From: Gramella jeungdoensis
GTDB taxonomy: Bacteria; Bacteroidota; Bacteroidia; Flavobacteriales; Flavobacteriaceae
NCBI RefSeq assembly: GCF_023805255.1
Contig: NZ_JAMSCK010000003.1
Span: forward strand, 372,001 to 436,000
Direction: 5' to 3'
DNA length: 64,000 nucleotides
Shown here one piece after another: positions 52,742 through 61,232 of the stretch. The position numbers were made by a program, and so were the translations under genes. Under the pieces are notes generated by a model. That model saw nothing but the letters and a program-made list of their open reading frames with translations. It did not search any database and was not told the origin of the DNA. Positions within the stretch are counted from its first letter, which is position 1, and every line of letters begins with the position of its first letter.

Positions 52742-53611
52742 CTAATTGAAATCAATATATTCAGAAGGGTCTACAGGATTCCCTTCGTTCCAGAGTTCAA
52801 AATGAAGATGCGGCCCCGTGGTTAGTTCTCCGGTAGATCCTGCTGTCGCTATCACCTCTCCCGCTCTTACCATATCACCCTGAGATTTGGTTAAAGAGGC
52901 ATTATGCTTATATGCCGAAAGTAGTCCGTAGCTATGTTCTATTATCATTACATAACCTGTTTCTGCAGTCCACTCGGCCAGGATCACTCTTCCATCTGCT
53001 ACCGATTTTACCGGCGCATTACGCGAAACCACGATGTCTACGGCATAGTGCCTGTCTTCTATGCTGTAGGGTTCAGAAACAGCCCCTTTTACAGGTGGGA
53101 AAAGTGAAAAATTAATATTATCTGTCGCGGTAGGCAGGATATTGTATTTATCTTCCTGTTCCACTTCTTCTCTCAACAAAGAATCAGCTTTTATCCTGTT
53201 TATCTCTTCATATTCCTGATCTGATATGGGCTGACTCAAAATAGAATCTCTATCCAGGCGTTCAAGATCGAATTCTCCTGTTAGAGCACTTTTAATTGAA
53301 GTAAGATATTGATCATTCAATCTGATCACGTTTTGCAGAGAGTCGGTTTTATAAGCAAGATTAGCCGCTCTCTCTTTAAGTTCAGCCGAAGAATATCCAG
53401 GTATGTATTCCCTTAGAGGCGTGAATGCTATTAAAACCGTGGTAGCGGCTACCAGAAGGATAGCTGAAAGCCCAACTAAAACAAAAACATTCAACCTGGT
53501 CAAACGAAAAGAAAACCGCTCTTCAAAAGTATCTTCATTTAGAATAACCATCCTATACTTATGCAGCAGTTTCTTTGTGAACTTCTTTTTGGTCTTTTTA
53601 TTCTCAGCCAT
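52742..53611 (-). CDS. M23 metallopeptidase, membrane-anchored
   Basis: A 289-residue protein: basic N-terminus, one TM helix (about 35-58), short coiled coil, and a C-terminal LytM domain. All zinc and catalytic residues are present (HYAVD, YKH, GPHLHFEL), unlike the EnvC-like protein at 18.6 kb. It probably cuts peptidoglycan cross-links in the periplasm. It heads the seven-gene minus-strand run. Confidence 0.93.
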   Translation of the reverse strand: MAENKKTKKKFTKKLLHKYRMVILNEDTFEERFSFRLTRLNVFVLVGLSAILLVAATTVLIAFTPLREYIPGYSSAELKERAANLAYKTDSLQNVIRLNDQYLTSIKSALTGEFDLERLDRDSILSQPISDQEYEEINRIKADSLLREEVEQEDKYNILPTATDNINFSLFPPVKGAVSEPYSIEDRHYAVDIVVSRNAPVKSVADGRVILAEWTAETGYVMIIEHSYGLLSAYKHNASLTKSQGDMVRAGEVIATAGSTGELTTGPHLHFELWNEGNPVDPSEYIDFN

Positions 53612-53629
53612 AGCCGTAATTAGATTTTA

Positions 53630-53637
53630 CAAAGATA
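53630..53637 (-). promoter_or_regulatory. -7 promoter element of the M23-to-GT2 run
   Basis: Minus strand TATCTTTG, full TAnnTTTG match, 18 nt before the M23 start. It probably drives the whole run down to 46344. Confidence 0.5.
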
Positions 53638-53741
53638 AATTAAATAAATTCCCCTAGAATACCAGCTTCAAAGTAAAAGCTAAGGCACTATGAGCTTGGT
53701 AATTTATTGCCTTCTTAACGTTTATATTCCTTAATTCTTGT

Positions 53742-53749
53742 TAAGTTTG
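53742..53749 (+). promoter_or_regulatory. -7 promoter element of tatA
   Basis: TAAGTTTG, full TAnnTTTG match, 19 nt before the tatA ATG. Confidence 0.5.
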
Positions 53750-53768
53750 TAAAACTAAATTAAAAGAC

Positions 53769-53978
53769 ATGAATGCATTTATTTTGCCTTTGGCTATAGG
53801 AGCACCACAAATTATTTTAATTGTAGTGGTGATATTATTGCTATTTGGAGGACGTAAAATCCCGGAATTAATGAGAGGCCTTGGAAGCGGTATCAAAGAA
53901 TTCAAAGATGCTTCCAAAGATGATGATAAAGGAGCGAATCCCGATGACAGTAAAAAAGTTCCGGAAGAAAATAAATAA
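53769..53978 (+). CDS. tatA: Twin-arginine translocase subunit TatA
   Basis: A 69-residue protein with one N-terminal TM helix (about 12-30), then the [21 protein letters not shown] amphipathic helix typical of TatA, and an acidic/basic tail. It forms the pore of the Tat export system. TatC is not in the window. It is monocistronic with its own promoter and terminator. Confidence 0.94.
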   Translation: MNAFILPLAIGAPQIILIVVVILLLFGGRKIPELMRGLGSGIKEFKDASKDDDKGANPDDSKKVPEENK

Positions 53979-54002
53979 TCTCCCAAACTTATATAAAAAA
54001 CA

Positions 54003-54029
54003 AAACCCAACTGAAAAGTTGGGTTTTTT
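54003..54029. terminator. Bidirectional terminator between tatA and the DUF4837 gene
   Basis: AAACCCAACT (54003-54012), GAAA loop, AGTTGGGTTT (54017-54026), T run after it and A run before it. It lies 25 bp after tatA and 3 bp after the convergent DUF4837 stop. Confidence 0.92.
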
Positions 54030-54031
54030 AG

Positions 54032-55009
54032 TTATTTGATTTTTGCCGATTGAAGAATAGCATCCAGCTCAAAAATATTGTCTCGTTTACCTCTAGAGGG
54101 TGAAAAAACGAAGCCTTCTAGTATAAGGAAGCGGTTGTTAGCCTCATCCTTAACGGCATAATTAACAAAAGGACCCGCCATAAAGGCATTTTGCACTTCC
54201 CAGGTGCCTCTGGTCTCATAGGCGAACTTTCCATCAATTTTAGTCTCGAAAAGATATGGTGCGTAGGCTTTCTCTGTGATCATGTATGATCCTTCAACGG
54301 GGCCCGGAACCTTAGCCTTTCCAATAGAATCCCTCATTCTAGTGATGTTAGCGATCACACTGGAGTCATTTTCTATTTTCGAAATTGGCACTTCATAGAT
54401 AAGAATTTCCATATTCCCTTTTGGGATCTCTTTTCTTATCCAAATGAAATCATCCTCTTCCTTGGCGTATCTGTATGCTGAAGGAAAATTGAGCTTAAGC
54501 CCGAACTTTTCCTGAAGAGATTCGTCCTTTTTAAGTGACTTTCTTATCCTGCGTTGTTTTTCCTTAAGTTCTGTCTTTTTCAGCATCTTAATAATAGAAT
54601 CCGATTCCTTATTAATAACCTCTATTATTTCTTCTGAACCATTCCCTTGCACTACTATCCCGGTTTGAGGTCTTGCAAATTCATCTGAAACAAGATCCAT
54701 CCCTTTTCGGCCTTTTTCAATCTTTAAAAAGATACGGCTGTTCCTTACAAACCCCGTGAAGGTCTCTGGAGGAATCTGGCTAAGGCTGAAAAGTGGCTCC
54801 TCCTGAGGAAGTCCATCTACCGGAGCGGCAAGATTATTCCGTATAGCTTCACCTACTTCTCCTTCCCACATATCGTTCTCAATCACTACGGTTAACTGAT
54901 TAATATTACCCGAAGAATCGCTGAGAATTCGATCGTTGGGAGTACTTTTTTCATTTTTACAGGAAATCAATAAGATAAGAATGGCTAGCAGGCTTAAGCT
55001 ACGTTTCAT
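54032..55009 (-). CDS. DUF4837 lipoprotein
   Basis: A 325-residue lipoprotein with lipobox LISC (C17). The mature region carries the DUF4837 pattern (VVIENDMWEGEVGEAIRNNL, EEPLFSLSQIPPETF, YAPYLFETKIDGKFAYETRGTW). Function unknown; probably periplasmic at a membrane. It follows mltD-like gene by 22 bp, in the same direction, and ends at the bidirectional terminator. Confidence 0.82.
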   Translation of the reverse strand: MKRSLSLLAILILLISCKNEKSTPNDRILSDSSGNINQLTVVIENDMWEGEVGEAIRNNLAAPVDGLPQEEPLFSLSQIPPETFTGFVRNSRIFLKIEKGRKGMDLVSDEFARPQTGIVVQGNGSEEIIEVINKESDSIIKMLKKTELKEKQRRIRKSLKKDESLQEKFGLKLNFPSAYRYAKEEDDFIWIRKEIPKGNMEILIYEVPISKIENDSSVIANITRMRDSIGKAKVPGPVEGSYMITEKAYAPYLFETKIDGKFAYETRGTWEVQNAFMAGPFVNYAVKDEANNRFLILEGFVFSPSRGKRDNIFELDAILQSAKIK

Positions 55010-55031
55010 TTTTTCGGTTTTGGTTATAATC

Positions 55032-56618
55032 TTATCCCTTGGAAACCTTCAGTTTCATACCAGGTTTAAGACTATTTGTGTTCATATCATTCCAGGCCCT
55101 CAAATTCTGTACCGTAACACCTGGGAATTTCTGTGAAATGCTCCATAGGGAATCCCCTTTCTTCACGGTATACACTTTCGGGTTTGAGCTATTGCTTGAT
55201 TTTGAAGTGCCTTCTTTTGATGCGACATCTACCGGTTTTCTGGGATATATCGTAAGATACTGGCCAATTCTCAGGGTGTTCCCCCTCAGATTATTCCATC
55301 TTTTAATACTGCTTATTCCAACTCCATATCGTTCAGCGATCTTGCCCAGATAATCTCCTTTTCTAACTCTGTACCTAATACGATCTTCGGTCTCAACATA
55401 CCTTGGAAGTCCCTTTTTCTCTTCCTTTAACTGGTTCTCTGCAAAGTTGTAAATAGCATTTTCATTAGCTACAAATTTACCTATAGCCGTCTTAGGAAGA
55501 CGAAGACTGTATTTTTCATCATCTACAAAAGGGATTATATTAAGCTTATAACTGGGATTCAGAAATCGAAGCATCTCATCATCCACGCCAGTCACTTTCG
55601 AAATCTGGTCGAAGGTTAGAAGTTTCTTTACCTGAATAGTATCGGTCTCAAAATAAACTACATCTGGCCTTTTAGGCTGAAATTTATGTTCGTCGGCATA
55701 CTCAAAAAGATAAAGAGTCGCAAGGAAGGCAGGCACATATCCAGCAGTTTCACGTGGAAGATATCTTCTTAAGTGCCAGTAATCGGTAGCTCCACCGCTT
55801 CTTCGTATCGCTTTTGAAACGTTACCAGGTCCCGAATTATATGAAGCCAGCACGAGATCCCAATCTCCAAATACCTTGTAAAGACTGGCCAGGTACTGTG
55901 CCGCGGCCTCTGTAGATCTCGCAGGATCCATACGCTCATCTACGTAAGAGCTTACATCCAGGCCATGCATCTTCCCGGTTGTGAACATAAACTGCCATAA
56001 ACCAGTGGCTCCAACCCTGGATTTAGCCCTTGGGTTTAATGCCGATTCAACTATAGAAAGATATTTTATCTCAAGGGGAATATCATATTTATCCAGTTCC
56101 TGCTCAAAAAGTGGAAAATAATAGCTGCTCAGAGCCATAAGACGCTCCATGCTCTGCTTATTCCTCTTCAAATAAGACTTAATAACGCTTTCCAGGATAG
56201 GATTATATTCAACATTGAAAGGCGTTCTCGCATTAAGCTTTGCAAGCCTGGCCTTCAGCGTATCAGTTGGTAGTTCATCATAGACCACCTCTTCATAATC
56301 CTGTTCCTGTATGCTTTTCTGCATAGTCTCATACAGGTCAGAATTTGTGAGCTCGAGTTTCCATAGAGAATCTATGGTCCTGGCTTTTGGCAGGTCTTTT
56401 AGAGCAACCTTTGATGAATCCCTTATAGCTGCTGAAATAGGTAATTTATCCCTGAACTCCGGATCGGGTTGGGCAAGTTTAATATTAGTGTTGTCACTTT
56501 TCTGGAAGATCTGAACCCTAAAATTCGCTTTTTCAATTCGTTCCTTTTTCTCTTTCTCCTGTGCGAAGCTCGTAATCCCGACAAGGACCAACAACAATAA
56601 AAATTTTCGTTTCAGCAT
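55032..56618 (-). CDS. mltD: MltD-like membrane-bound lytic transglycosylase with two LysM domains
   Basis: A 528-residue exported protein. Signal peptide (1-19), linker, SLT domain (about 165-320) with catalytic E191 in ESALNPRAKSRVGATGLWQF, then two LysM repeats (about 413-456 and 483-526). It cleaves glycan strands to give 1,6-anhydro ends. The signal lacks a lipobox, so it may be soluble in the periplasm despite the MltD name. It is 49 bp after pgk and followed by DUF4837. Confidence 0.92.
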   Translation of the reverse strand: MLKRKFLLLLVLVGITSFAQEKEKKERIEKANFRVQIFQKSDNTNIKLAQPDPEFRDKLPISAAIRDSSKVALKDLPKARTIDSLWKLELTNSDLYETMQKSIQEQDYEEVVYDELPTDTLKARLAKLNARTPFNVEYNPILESVIKSYLKRNKQSMERLMALSSYYFPLFEQELDKYDIPLEIKYLSIVESALNPRAKSRVGATGLWQFMFTTGKMHGLDVSSYVDERMDPARSTEAAAQYLASLYKVFGDWDLVLASYNSGPGNVSKAIRRSGGATDYWHLRRYLPRETAGYVPAFLATLYLFEYADEHKFQPKRPDVVYFETDTIQVKKLLTFDQISKVTGVDDEMLRFLNPSYKLNIIPFVDDEKYSLRLPKTAIGKFVANENAIYNFAENQLKEEKKGLPRYVETEDRIRYRVRKGDYLGKIAERYGVGISSIKRWNNLRGNTLRIGQYLTIYPRKPVDVASKEGTSKSSNSSNPKVYTVKKGDSLWSISQKFPGVTVQNLRAWNDMNTNSLKPGMKLKVSKG

Positions 56619-56667
56619 AAATTCATTTTACAATAACGAACGAAAAAACATCAAACTTCGTACCTCT

Positions 56668-57852
56668 TTACTTGTTAATTGCTTCAATCCCAGGTAAAGA
56701 TTTTCCTTCAAGCATTTCAAGCATCGCTCCTCCGCCGGTAGAAACGTAACTCACCTTGTCTTCAAAACCGAATTTTTTAACGGCTGCGACCGAGTCTCCT
56801 CCTCCCACAAGAGAGAATGCTCCATTTTTGGTTGCTTCAGCAATAGCCTCTCCTAATTGGATAGTTCCCTTGGCGAACGTATCCATTTCAAATACACCTA
56901 AAGGCCCGTTCCAAAGAATGATTTTAGAATCCTTTATAACCTTAGAAAAGTATTTAATGGTTTCGGGACCAACATCAAGTCCCATCCAGCCATCAGGAAT
57001 ATTGTCCACGCTCTCTGTTTGCGTACTGGCCTGTTCTGAAAAGCTGTCAGCGATCACAGAGTCTACTGGAAGATGAACTTCAACGCCTTTTTCCTTTGCC
57101 TTTTTAAGGATCTCAAGCGCAAGCTCCTGTTTATCTTCTTCAACAAGGGAGTTTCCTATCTTTCCACCCTGTGCCTTTATAAATGTATAGGTCATTCCAC
57201 CTCCAATGATAAGATGGTCTATTTTATCGAGAATATTTTCGATTACTGTAATTTTAGTGGAAACCTTCGCACCGCCCAGCACTGCAGTCACGGGCTTTTC
57301 TTCGCTATGAAGCACTTTGTCCAGGCTCTTTATCTCCTTTGCCAGCAGATAACCGAAACATTTATCCTCAAAGAACTTGGCAACGATAGTTGTAGAGGCG
57401 TGCGCCCTGTGAGCAGTCCCAAAGGCATCATTTACATAAATATCACCAAGTTTTGAAAGTTTCCTGGCAAACTCCTCATCTCCCGCTTTTTCCTCATCAT
57501 GAAAACGAAGATTCTCCAGTAAAAGGATCTCGCCAGACTGAAGATTATTAGCTGCATTTTCCACTTCTTCGCCAACACAATCCTCTACAAATTTAACTCC
57601 TACTCCAACGACTTCGGAAACCTTATCTACAATATGCTGAAGGGAATATTTGCTTTCCCTACCCTTTGGTCTCCCTAGGTGAGACATGAGAACAACACTG
57701 CCGCCATCTTCAAGAATTTTAATAATTGTGGGTTTCGCTGCTTCGATGCGATTCGCATCTGTCACTTCCATTTCTTCATTAAGAGGAACATTAAAATCCA
57801 CTCTTATTAATGCCCTTTTATTATTAAAATTGTAATCGTCTATTGTTTTCAT
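56668..57852 (-). CDS. pgk: Phosphoglycerate kinase
   Basis: A 394-residue glycolytic kinase, full length. [35 protein letters not shown] and [13 protein letters not shown] are conserved signatures. It converts 1,3-bisphosphoglycerate and ADP to 3-phosphoglycerate and ATP. Divergent from holB, with its own promoter, and may be transcribed with mltD and DUF4837. Confidence 0.98.
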   Translation of the reverse strand: MKTIDDYNFNNKRALIRVDFNVPLNEEMEVTDANRIEAAKPTIIKILEDGGSVVLMSHLGRPKGRESKYSLQHIVDKVSEVVGVGVKFVEDCVGEEVENAANNLQSGEILLLENLRFHDEEKAGDEEFARKLSKLGDIYVNDAFGTAHRAHASTTIVAKFFEDKCFGYLLAKEIKSLDKVLHSEEKPVTAVLGGAKVSTKITVIENILDKIDHLIIGGGMTYTFIKAQGGKIGNSLVEEDKQELALEILKKAKEKGVEVHLPVDSVIADSFSEQASTQTESVDNIPDGWMGLDVGPETIKYFSKVIKDSKIILWNGPLGVFEMDTFAKGTIQLGEAIAEATKNGAFSLVGGGDSVAAVKKFGFEDKVSYVSTGGGAMLEMLEGKSLPGIEAINK

Positions 57853-57867
57853 AGTAATGCTTTCTTA

Positions 57868-57875
57868 CAAATATA
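57868..57875 (-). promoter_or_regulatory. -7 promoter element of pgk
   Basis: Minus strand TATATTTG, full TAnnTTTG match, 15 nt before the pgk ATG. Confidence 0.55.
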
Positions 57876-57909
57876 AATTTTTCCGAAGATAATAAAGCTT
57901 ATATAATTT

Positions 57910-57917
57910 TATATTTG
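57910..57917 (+). promoter_or_regulatory. -7 promoter element of holB
   Basis: TATATTTG, full TAnnTTTG match, 3 nt before the ATG at 57921. A leaderless transcript is expected. The element covers the in-frame TTG at 57915, so that codon is not the start. Confidence 0.5.
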
Positions 57918-57920
57918 CCT

Positions 57921-59078
57921 ATGCTTTTTAATGATGTAATTGGTCTTCCACATATAAAAAATCACCTCACAACCACGGCCGACAGAAAGAGGATACCACA
58001 TGCGCAACTCTTCACCGGAAGTCCGGGAAGTGGCACGCTGCCTATGGCCATAGCATACGCACAATATATTCTGTGCAAAAATTCAGATGGTGAAAACGAT
58101 AATCAGGAATCTCAGACTTGCAACCTGAAGTTTCAGAACTTCTCGCATCCCGATCTTCATTTTGCGTTTCCGGTGGCGGCTACCGATAAGGTAAAAAAGC
58201 ATCCCGTTTCTTCAAATTTTCTGGAAGAATGGAGATCCTTTTTAAAGAGCAATCCATATGGAAATTTATATGACTGGTACCAGACTCTTGGAATAGAAAA
58301 CAAACAGGGACAAATAAGTGTTCATGAAGCGCAGGATATTGTAAAATCGCTCTCGCTTAAGGCTTATGAAGGTGGTTTTAAGGTTATGATCATCTGGATG
58401 GCCGAGAAAATGAATACTGCTGCCGCCAATAAGCTGCTTAAGCTTATTGAAGAACCACCAAATAACACCGTATTTATTCTGGTTTCAGAGGATGAAGAAC
58501 AGATCATTCAAACCATACAATCCAGATGCCAGAGACTTCATTTTCCTCCCTTAAGCGAAGCTGATATCGCTGAAGCGCTTATAAAGAGAGAAAAATGTGA
58601 CGCCTCCCTGGCCAGAAAGACAGCCCACCAGGCCAACGGGAATTATACAAAGGCCTTACATATTTTGAAGAAGGATGCCGGGGATGAACAATTTGAAGCC
58701 TGGTTCATTAGCTGGGTGAGAACCGCTTTTAAAGCCAAGGGTAATAAATCTACCGTGCTTGAGCTTGTATCCTGGAGTGAGGAGATTGCAGATTTGAACA
58801 GAGAAACTCAAAAAAGCTTTTTATTGTACTGCCTGGATTTTTTCCGACAGTCTCTCCTAGTGAATTATAAAGCCAAAAATTTGGTGTACCTGGAGCCCGG
58901 TGCTGAAAACTTTAAGATGGAAAAGTTCGCTCCTTTTGTACACGGCAATAATATTCTGGAGATTACTGAGGCTCTTGAAAATGCTATATATCATATAGAA
59001 CGTAATGGAAATGCAAAAATAATCCTTACCGATCTTTCAATTAAACTAACCCGTTTTTTACATAAAAAAGCAGCTTAA
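57921..59078 (+). CDS. holB: DNA polymerase III delta' subunit (clamp loader)
   Basis: About 385 residues from the ATG at 57921. MLFNDVIGLPHIKNHLTTT and RIPHAQLFTGSPGSG are typical of delta'. The loop lacks the usual lysine (GSPGSGTLPMA), so ATP binding is lost, as expected for delta'. VMIIWMAEKMNTAAANKLLKLIEEPP and the sensor region (IQSRCQRLHF) also match. It belongs to the clamp-loader complex. Divergent from pgk; DoxX-like gene 2 bp downstream. Confidence 0.92.
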   Translation: MLFNDVIGLPHIKNHLTTTADRKRIPHAQLFTGSPGSGTLPMAIAYAQYILCKNSDGENDNQESQTCNLKFQNFSHPDLHFAFPVAATDKVKKHPVSSNFLEEWRSFLKSNPYGNLYDWYQTLGIENKQGQISVHEAQDIVKSLSLKAYEGGFKVMIIWMAEKMNTAAANKLLKLIEEPPNNTVFILVSEDEEQIIQTIQSRCQRLHFPPLSEADIAEALIKREKCDASLARKTAHQANGNYTKALHILKKDAGDEQFEAWFISWVRTAFKAKGNKSTVLELVSWSEEIADLNRETQKSFLLYCLDFFRQSLLVNYKAKNLVYLEPGAENFKMEKFAPFVHGNNILEITEALENAIYHIERNGNAKIILTDLSIKLTRFLHKKAA

Positions 59079-59080
59079 CT

Positions 59081-59476
59081 ATGCAAAACTTGACTACCAA
59101 CATTACAGAATTACTAATCCTGGTCTTTATTCTCATTACTTTTATGCAATCTGGTATAGATAAGGCTACCGACTGGAAAGGGAACACCGGATGGTTGAAG
59201 GAGCATTTCTCAGGAACTTTTCTAGGAGGAATGGTACCCATGATGGTCGCAATAGTCATGATACTTGAAGTTATAACCGGAATCCTTGCAATACTGGGGA
59301 TCGTATGGTTATTAGCCTATGATGAAGGAGGCTTGGCTTTATACGCCTGTGCACTTTCATGCATCACATTGTTGATGCTTCTTTTTGGACAGCGAATTGC
59401 GAAAGACTATGCGGGAGCTTTCACCCTTACCGGATACTTTATTGTATGCGTTTTTGGTGTGTATATACTGAGTTAA
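59081..59476 (+). CDS. DoxX-like integral membrane protein
   Basis: A 131-residue protein with four predicted TM helices (about 8-25, 50-75, 78-95, 108-130). The segment FMQSGIDKATDW is typical of DoxX-like proteins. Function unknown. It starts 2 bp after holB and is followed by a strong terminator. Confidence 0.75.
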   Translation: MQNLTTNITELLILVFILITFMQSGIDKATDWKGNTGWLKEHFSGTFLGGMVPMMVAIVMILEVITGILAILGIVWLLAYDEGGLALYACALSCITLLMLLFGQRIAKDYAGAFTLTGYFIVCVFGVYILS

Positions 59477-59495
59477 AAACCTTAATGGATCAAAT

Positions 59496-59529
59496 AAAAA
59501 AAGCTTCAGAAATTTCTGAAGCTTTTTTT
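59496..59529. terminator. Bidirectional terminator, perfect palindrome
   Basis: A 24-bp perfect palindrome (59501-59524, AGCTTCAGAA and its complement) is extended by seven A and seven T on either side. It lies between the convergent DoxX-like and OmpH-like genes. Confidence 0.93.
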
Positions 59530-59547
59530 ATTCAATTAGTAGTTTGA

Positions 59548-60111
59548 TTATTCTTCGGTTTCTTCCTCAACTTCTTCCTCTACATCATCATTGGCATCGG
59601 CACCACCATATTCTTCGTTGAGTTCCTCAAGGATCTCCTGAGTGATATCAAGACCCTCTTCAGCATACATGATGTTCGCGCTTTCGTTAGAACCAAAGAT
59701 ATAAGTATAGTCATGCTCTTCTCCGTATGCCTTTACATAATCTTTCACCTTGTTTACAAGCGAATCCATAACAGCATTGCTCTCCTCTCTAAGGCGGTTG
59801 CTTTGCATTTGCTGTTGTTGCTGAATCATTTGTTGCTTTTGCATCAATTCTCTTTCTTTCTCCTGACGCGCAGACTGAGACATCGAATTCATTTCAGACT
59901 GATATGCCTGAACTTCCTGTTGAAAAGCACGAGCTACTGAATCCAGTTGTCTTCTAACAGAATCAGATTTAGAAGTGAATTGAGCTTCTACATCTTTCAT
60001 CTCTTTATATTCCTGAATTAAAACTGTGGTATCTACATAAGCCGTTTTTTGCTCATTACATGAAACCATCATAATTGCAACTGCGGCAATTCCAATAAAT
60101 CTTTTGATCAT
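59548..60111 (-). CDS. OmpH/Skp-like lipoprotein
   Basis: About 187 residues from the ATG at 60111, preferred because it gives a lipobox signal (MMVSC, C18) and follows the promoter element; an in-frame start at 60192 would add 27 residues. The coiled-coil body (about 30-125) and the C-terminal YTYIFGSNESANIMYAEEGLDI segment match OmpH/Skp periplasmic chaperones, which normally have a type I signal. It ends in a strongly acidic tail (EEEVEEETEE). Likely holds outer-membrane proteins in the periplasm. Confidence 0.85.
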   Translation of the reverse strand: MIKRFIGIAAVAIMMVSCNEQKTAYVDTTVLIQEYKEMKDVEAQFTSKSDSVRRQLDSVARAFQQEVQAYQSEMNSMSQSARQEKERELMQKQQMIQQQQQMQSNRLREESNAVMDSLVNKVKDYVKAYGEEHDYTYIFGSNESANIMYAEEGLDITQEILEELNEEYGGADANDDVEEEVEEETEE

Positions 60112-60130
60112 AATTTTTCGTTTTGAATGA

Positions 60131-60138
60131 CAAATGTA
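60131..60138 (-). promoter_or_regulatory. -7 promoter element of the OmpH-like gene
   Basis: Minus strand TACATTTG, full TAnnTTTG match, 19 nt before the ATG at 60111. Confidence 0.5.
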
Positions 60139-60326
60139 AAAAACTATTTTTTGTAGAAAAGCTCTATTCTTTATAAATATAAATATTATCAATAATTAAG
60201 GATGTTTATATAAGAATAGGCTATTAAAAAACAGCTTAAAATTACGCCTGTACAAGCATTTTTAATAAAAAGGATAGGGAATAATAGCAAAAGCCAACAA
60301 AAAGGGCTTAAATGGCCTTAAATCGT

Positions 60327-61193
60327 TTATTTAGGCTTTTTCTGAAAGAAATAAGCGATGGAAGAATACTCACCGGTGTTCTTCGCTTTTAAATTGGAAA
60401 TTAAGCCTCTTAAAAATGCATTGACCAAATTTGTTTTTCCAGGCCTATTTTTTTCGCTCAAAAGACTTACATAAAAAGAATCAAACTTGAGAGGTTTTTC
60501 TTTCATTAATAAAAAACCTTTTTCTTCCATTTTCTTTTGAATACCATTTCTGGAAAAATGCCAGAGGTGTCTGGGCACATCCCAGGCTGCCCAATTTTCT
60601 TTATAATATTTACAATCGTAAGAATTAAAATTAGGAACAGCGATTATTAAAATCCCACCTTCGTCAAGTAGCTCAGAGAACTCATCTATTTTCTTTTCGT
60701 AATCGGGAAGATGTTCAAGAACATGCCAAAGACTTATTACATCATATTTATTATCCCTTATTGAATAAAGGTCAGATTTCAAATCCAGGTTTTTCAGGAT
60801 CGCAAGATCCCTTGCCATTTTATTTGGCTCCACCCCTTCCACTTTCCATAAAAAAGATTTCATCTTGTTTAGAAAATCTCCAGTGCCTGCTCCAAAATCT
60901 AAAATATTTCCCTGTTTGATTTCAGCTCTTATCCATTTCGCTTTTTTAGAAAGCATGTATGATTTTACGAACTGATAAATTTTATCCTGAAGACTTCTGG
61001 AAGAATCCCGGTGAGAAATATATGCGTCACTCTCGTAATATTTTTCCAGATTTTCGGGTACGGGATATGTTCTTAAAATTCCTGATTCGTGAGATAAAAT
61101 TTCAAATTTTTCTCCGCTCACTAAATGATCGGTACAAACCAGATTTTGGTTTATTTTTTTATCTGTATTTATTTTTTCGGTAGCAGTTATCAA
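60327..61193 (-). CDS. Class I SAM-dependent methyltransferase
   Basis: A 288-residue methyltransferase of the type 11/23 group. Motif I is ILDFGAGTGDFL, followed by VISLWHVLEHLPDYEKKI and GGILIIAVPNFNSYD. The N-terminal region (about 18-60) resembles that of methyltransferases acting on sugars or lipids. The acceptor is not known. It follows mnmG, with a parS-like site in the 39-bp gap. Confidence 0.85.
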   Translation of the reverse strand: MITATEKINTDKKINQNLVCTDHLVSGEKFEILSHESGILRTYPVPENLEKYYESDAYISHRDSSRSLQDKIYQFVKSYMLSKKAKWIRAEIKQGNILDFGAGTGDFLNKMKSFLWKVEGVEPNKMARDLAILKNLDLKSDLYSIRDNKYDVISLWHVLEHLPDYEKKIDEFSELLDEGGILIIAVPNFNSYDCKYYKENWAAWDVPRHLWHFSRNGIQKKMEEKGFLLMKEKPLKFDSFYVSLLSEKNRPGKTNLVNAFLRGLISNLKAKNTGEYSSIAYFFQKKPK

Positions 61194-61208
61194 GATTAAA
61201 ATACGATT

Positions 61209-61224
61209 TGTTCCACGTGGAACA
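61209..61224. other. parS-like centromere site
   Basis: TGTTCCACGTGGAACA, a perfect 16-bp palindrome that fits the ParB-binding parS consensus. It lies between mnmG and the methyltransferase gene. A second identical copy is at 63127-63142. Confidence 0.85.
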
Positions 61225-61232
61225 CATAAAAA

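Noticed and set aside
57915-57920. TTG at 57915 as an earlier start for holB
   Set aside because: It lies inside the -7 promoter element; the ATG at 57921 gives the conserved N-terminus.
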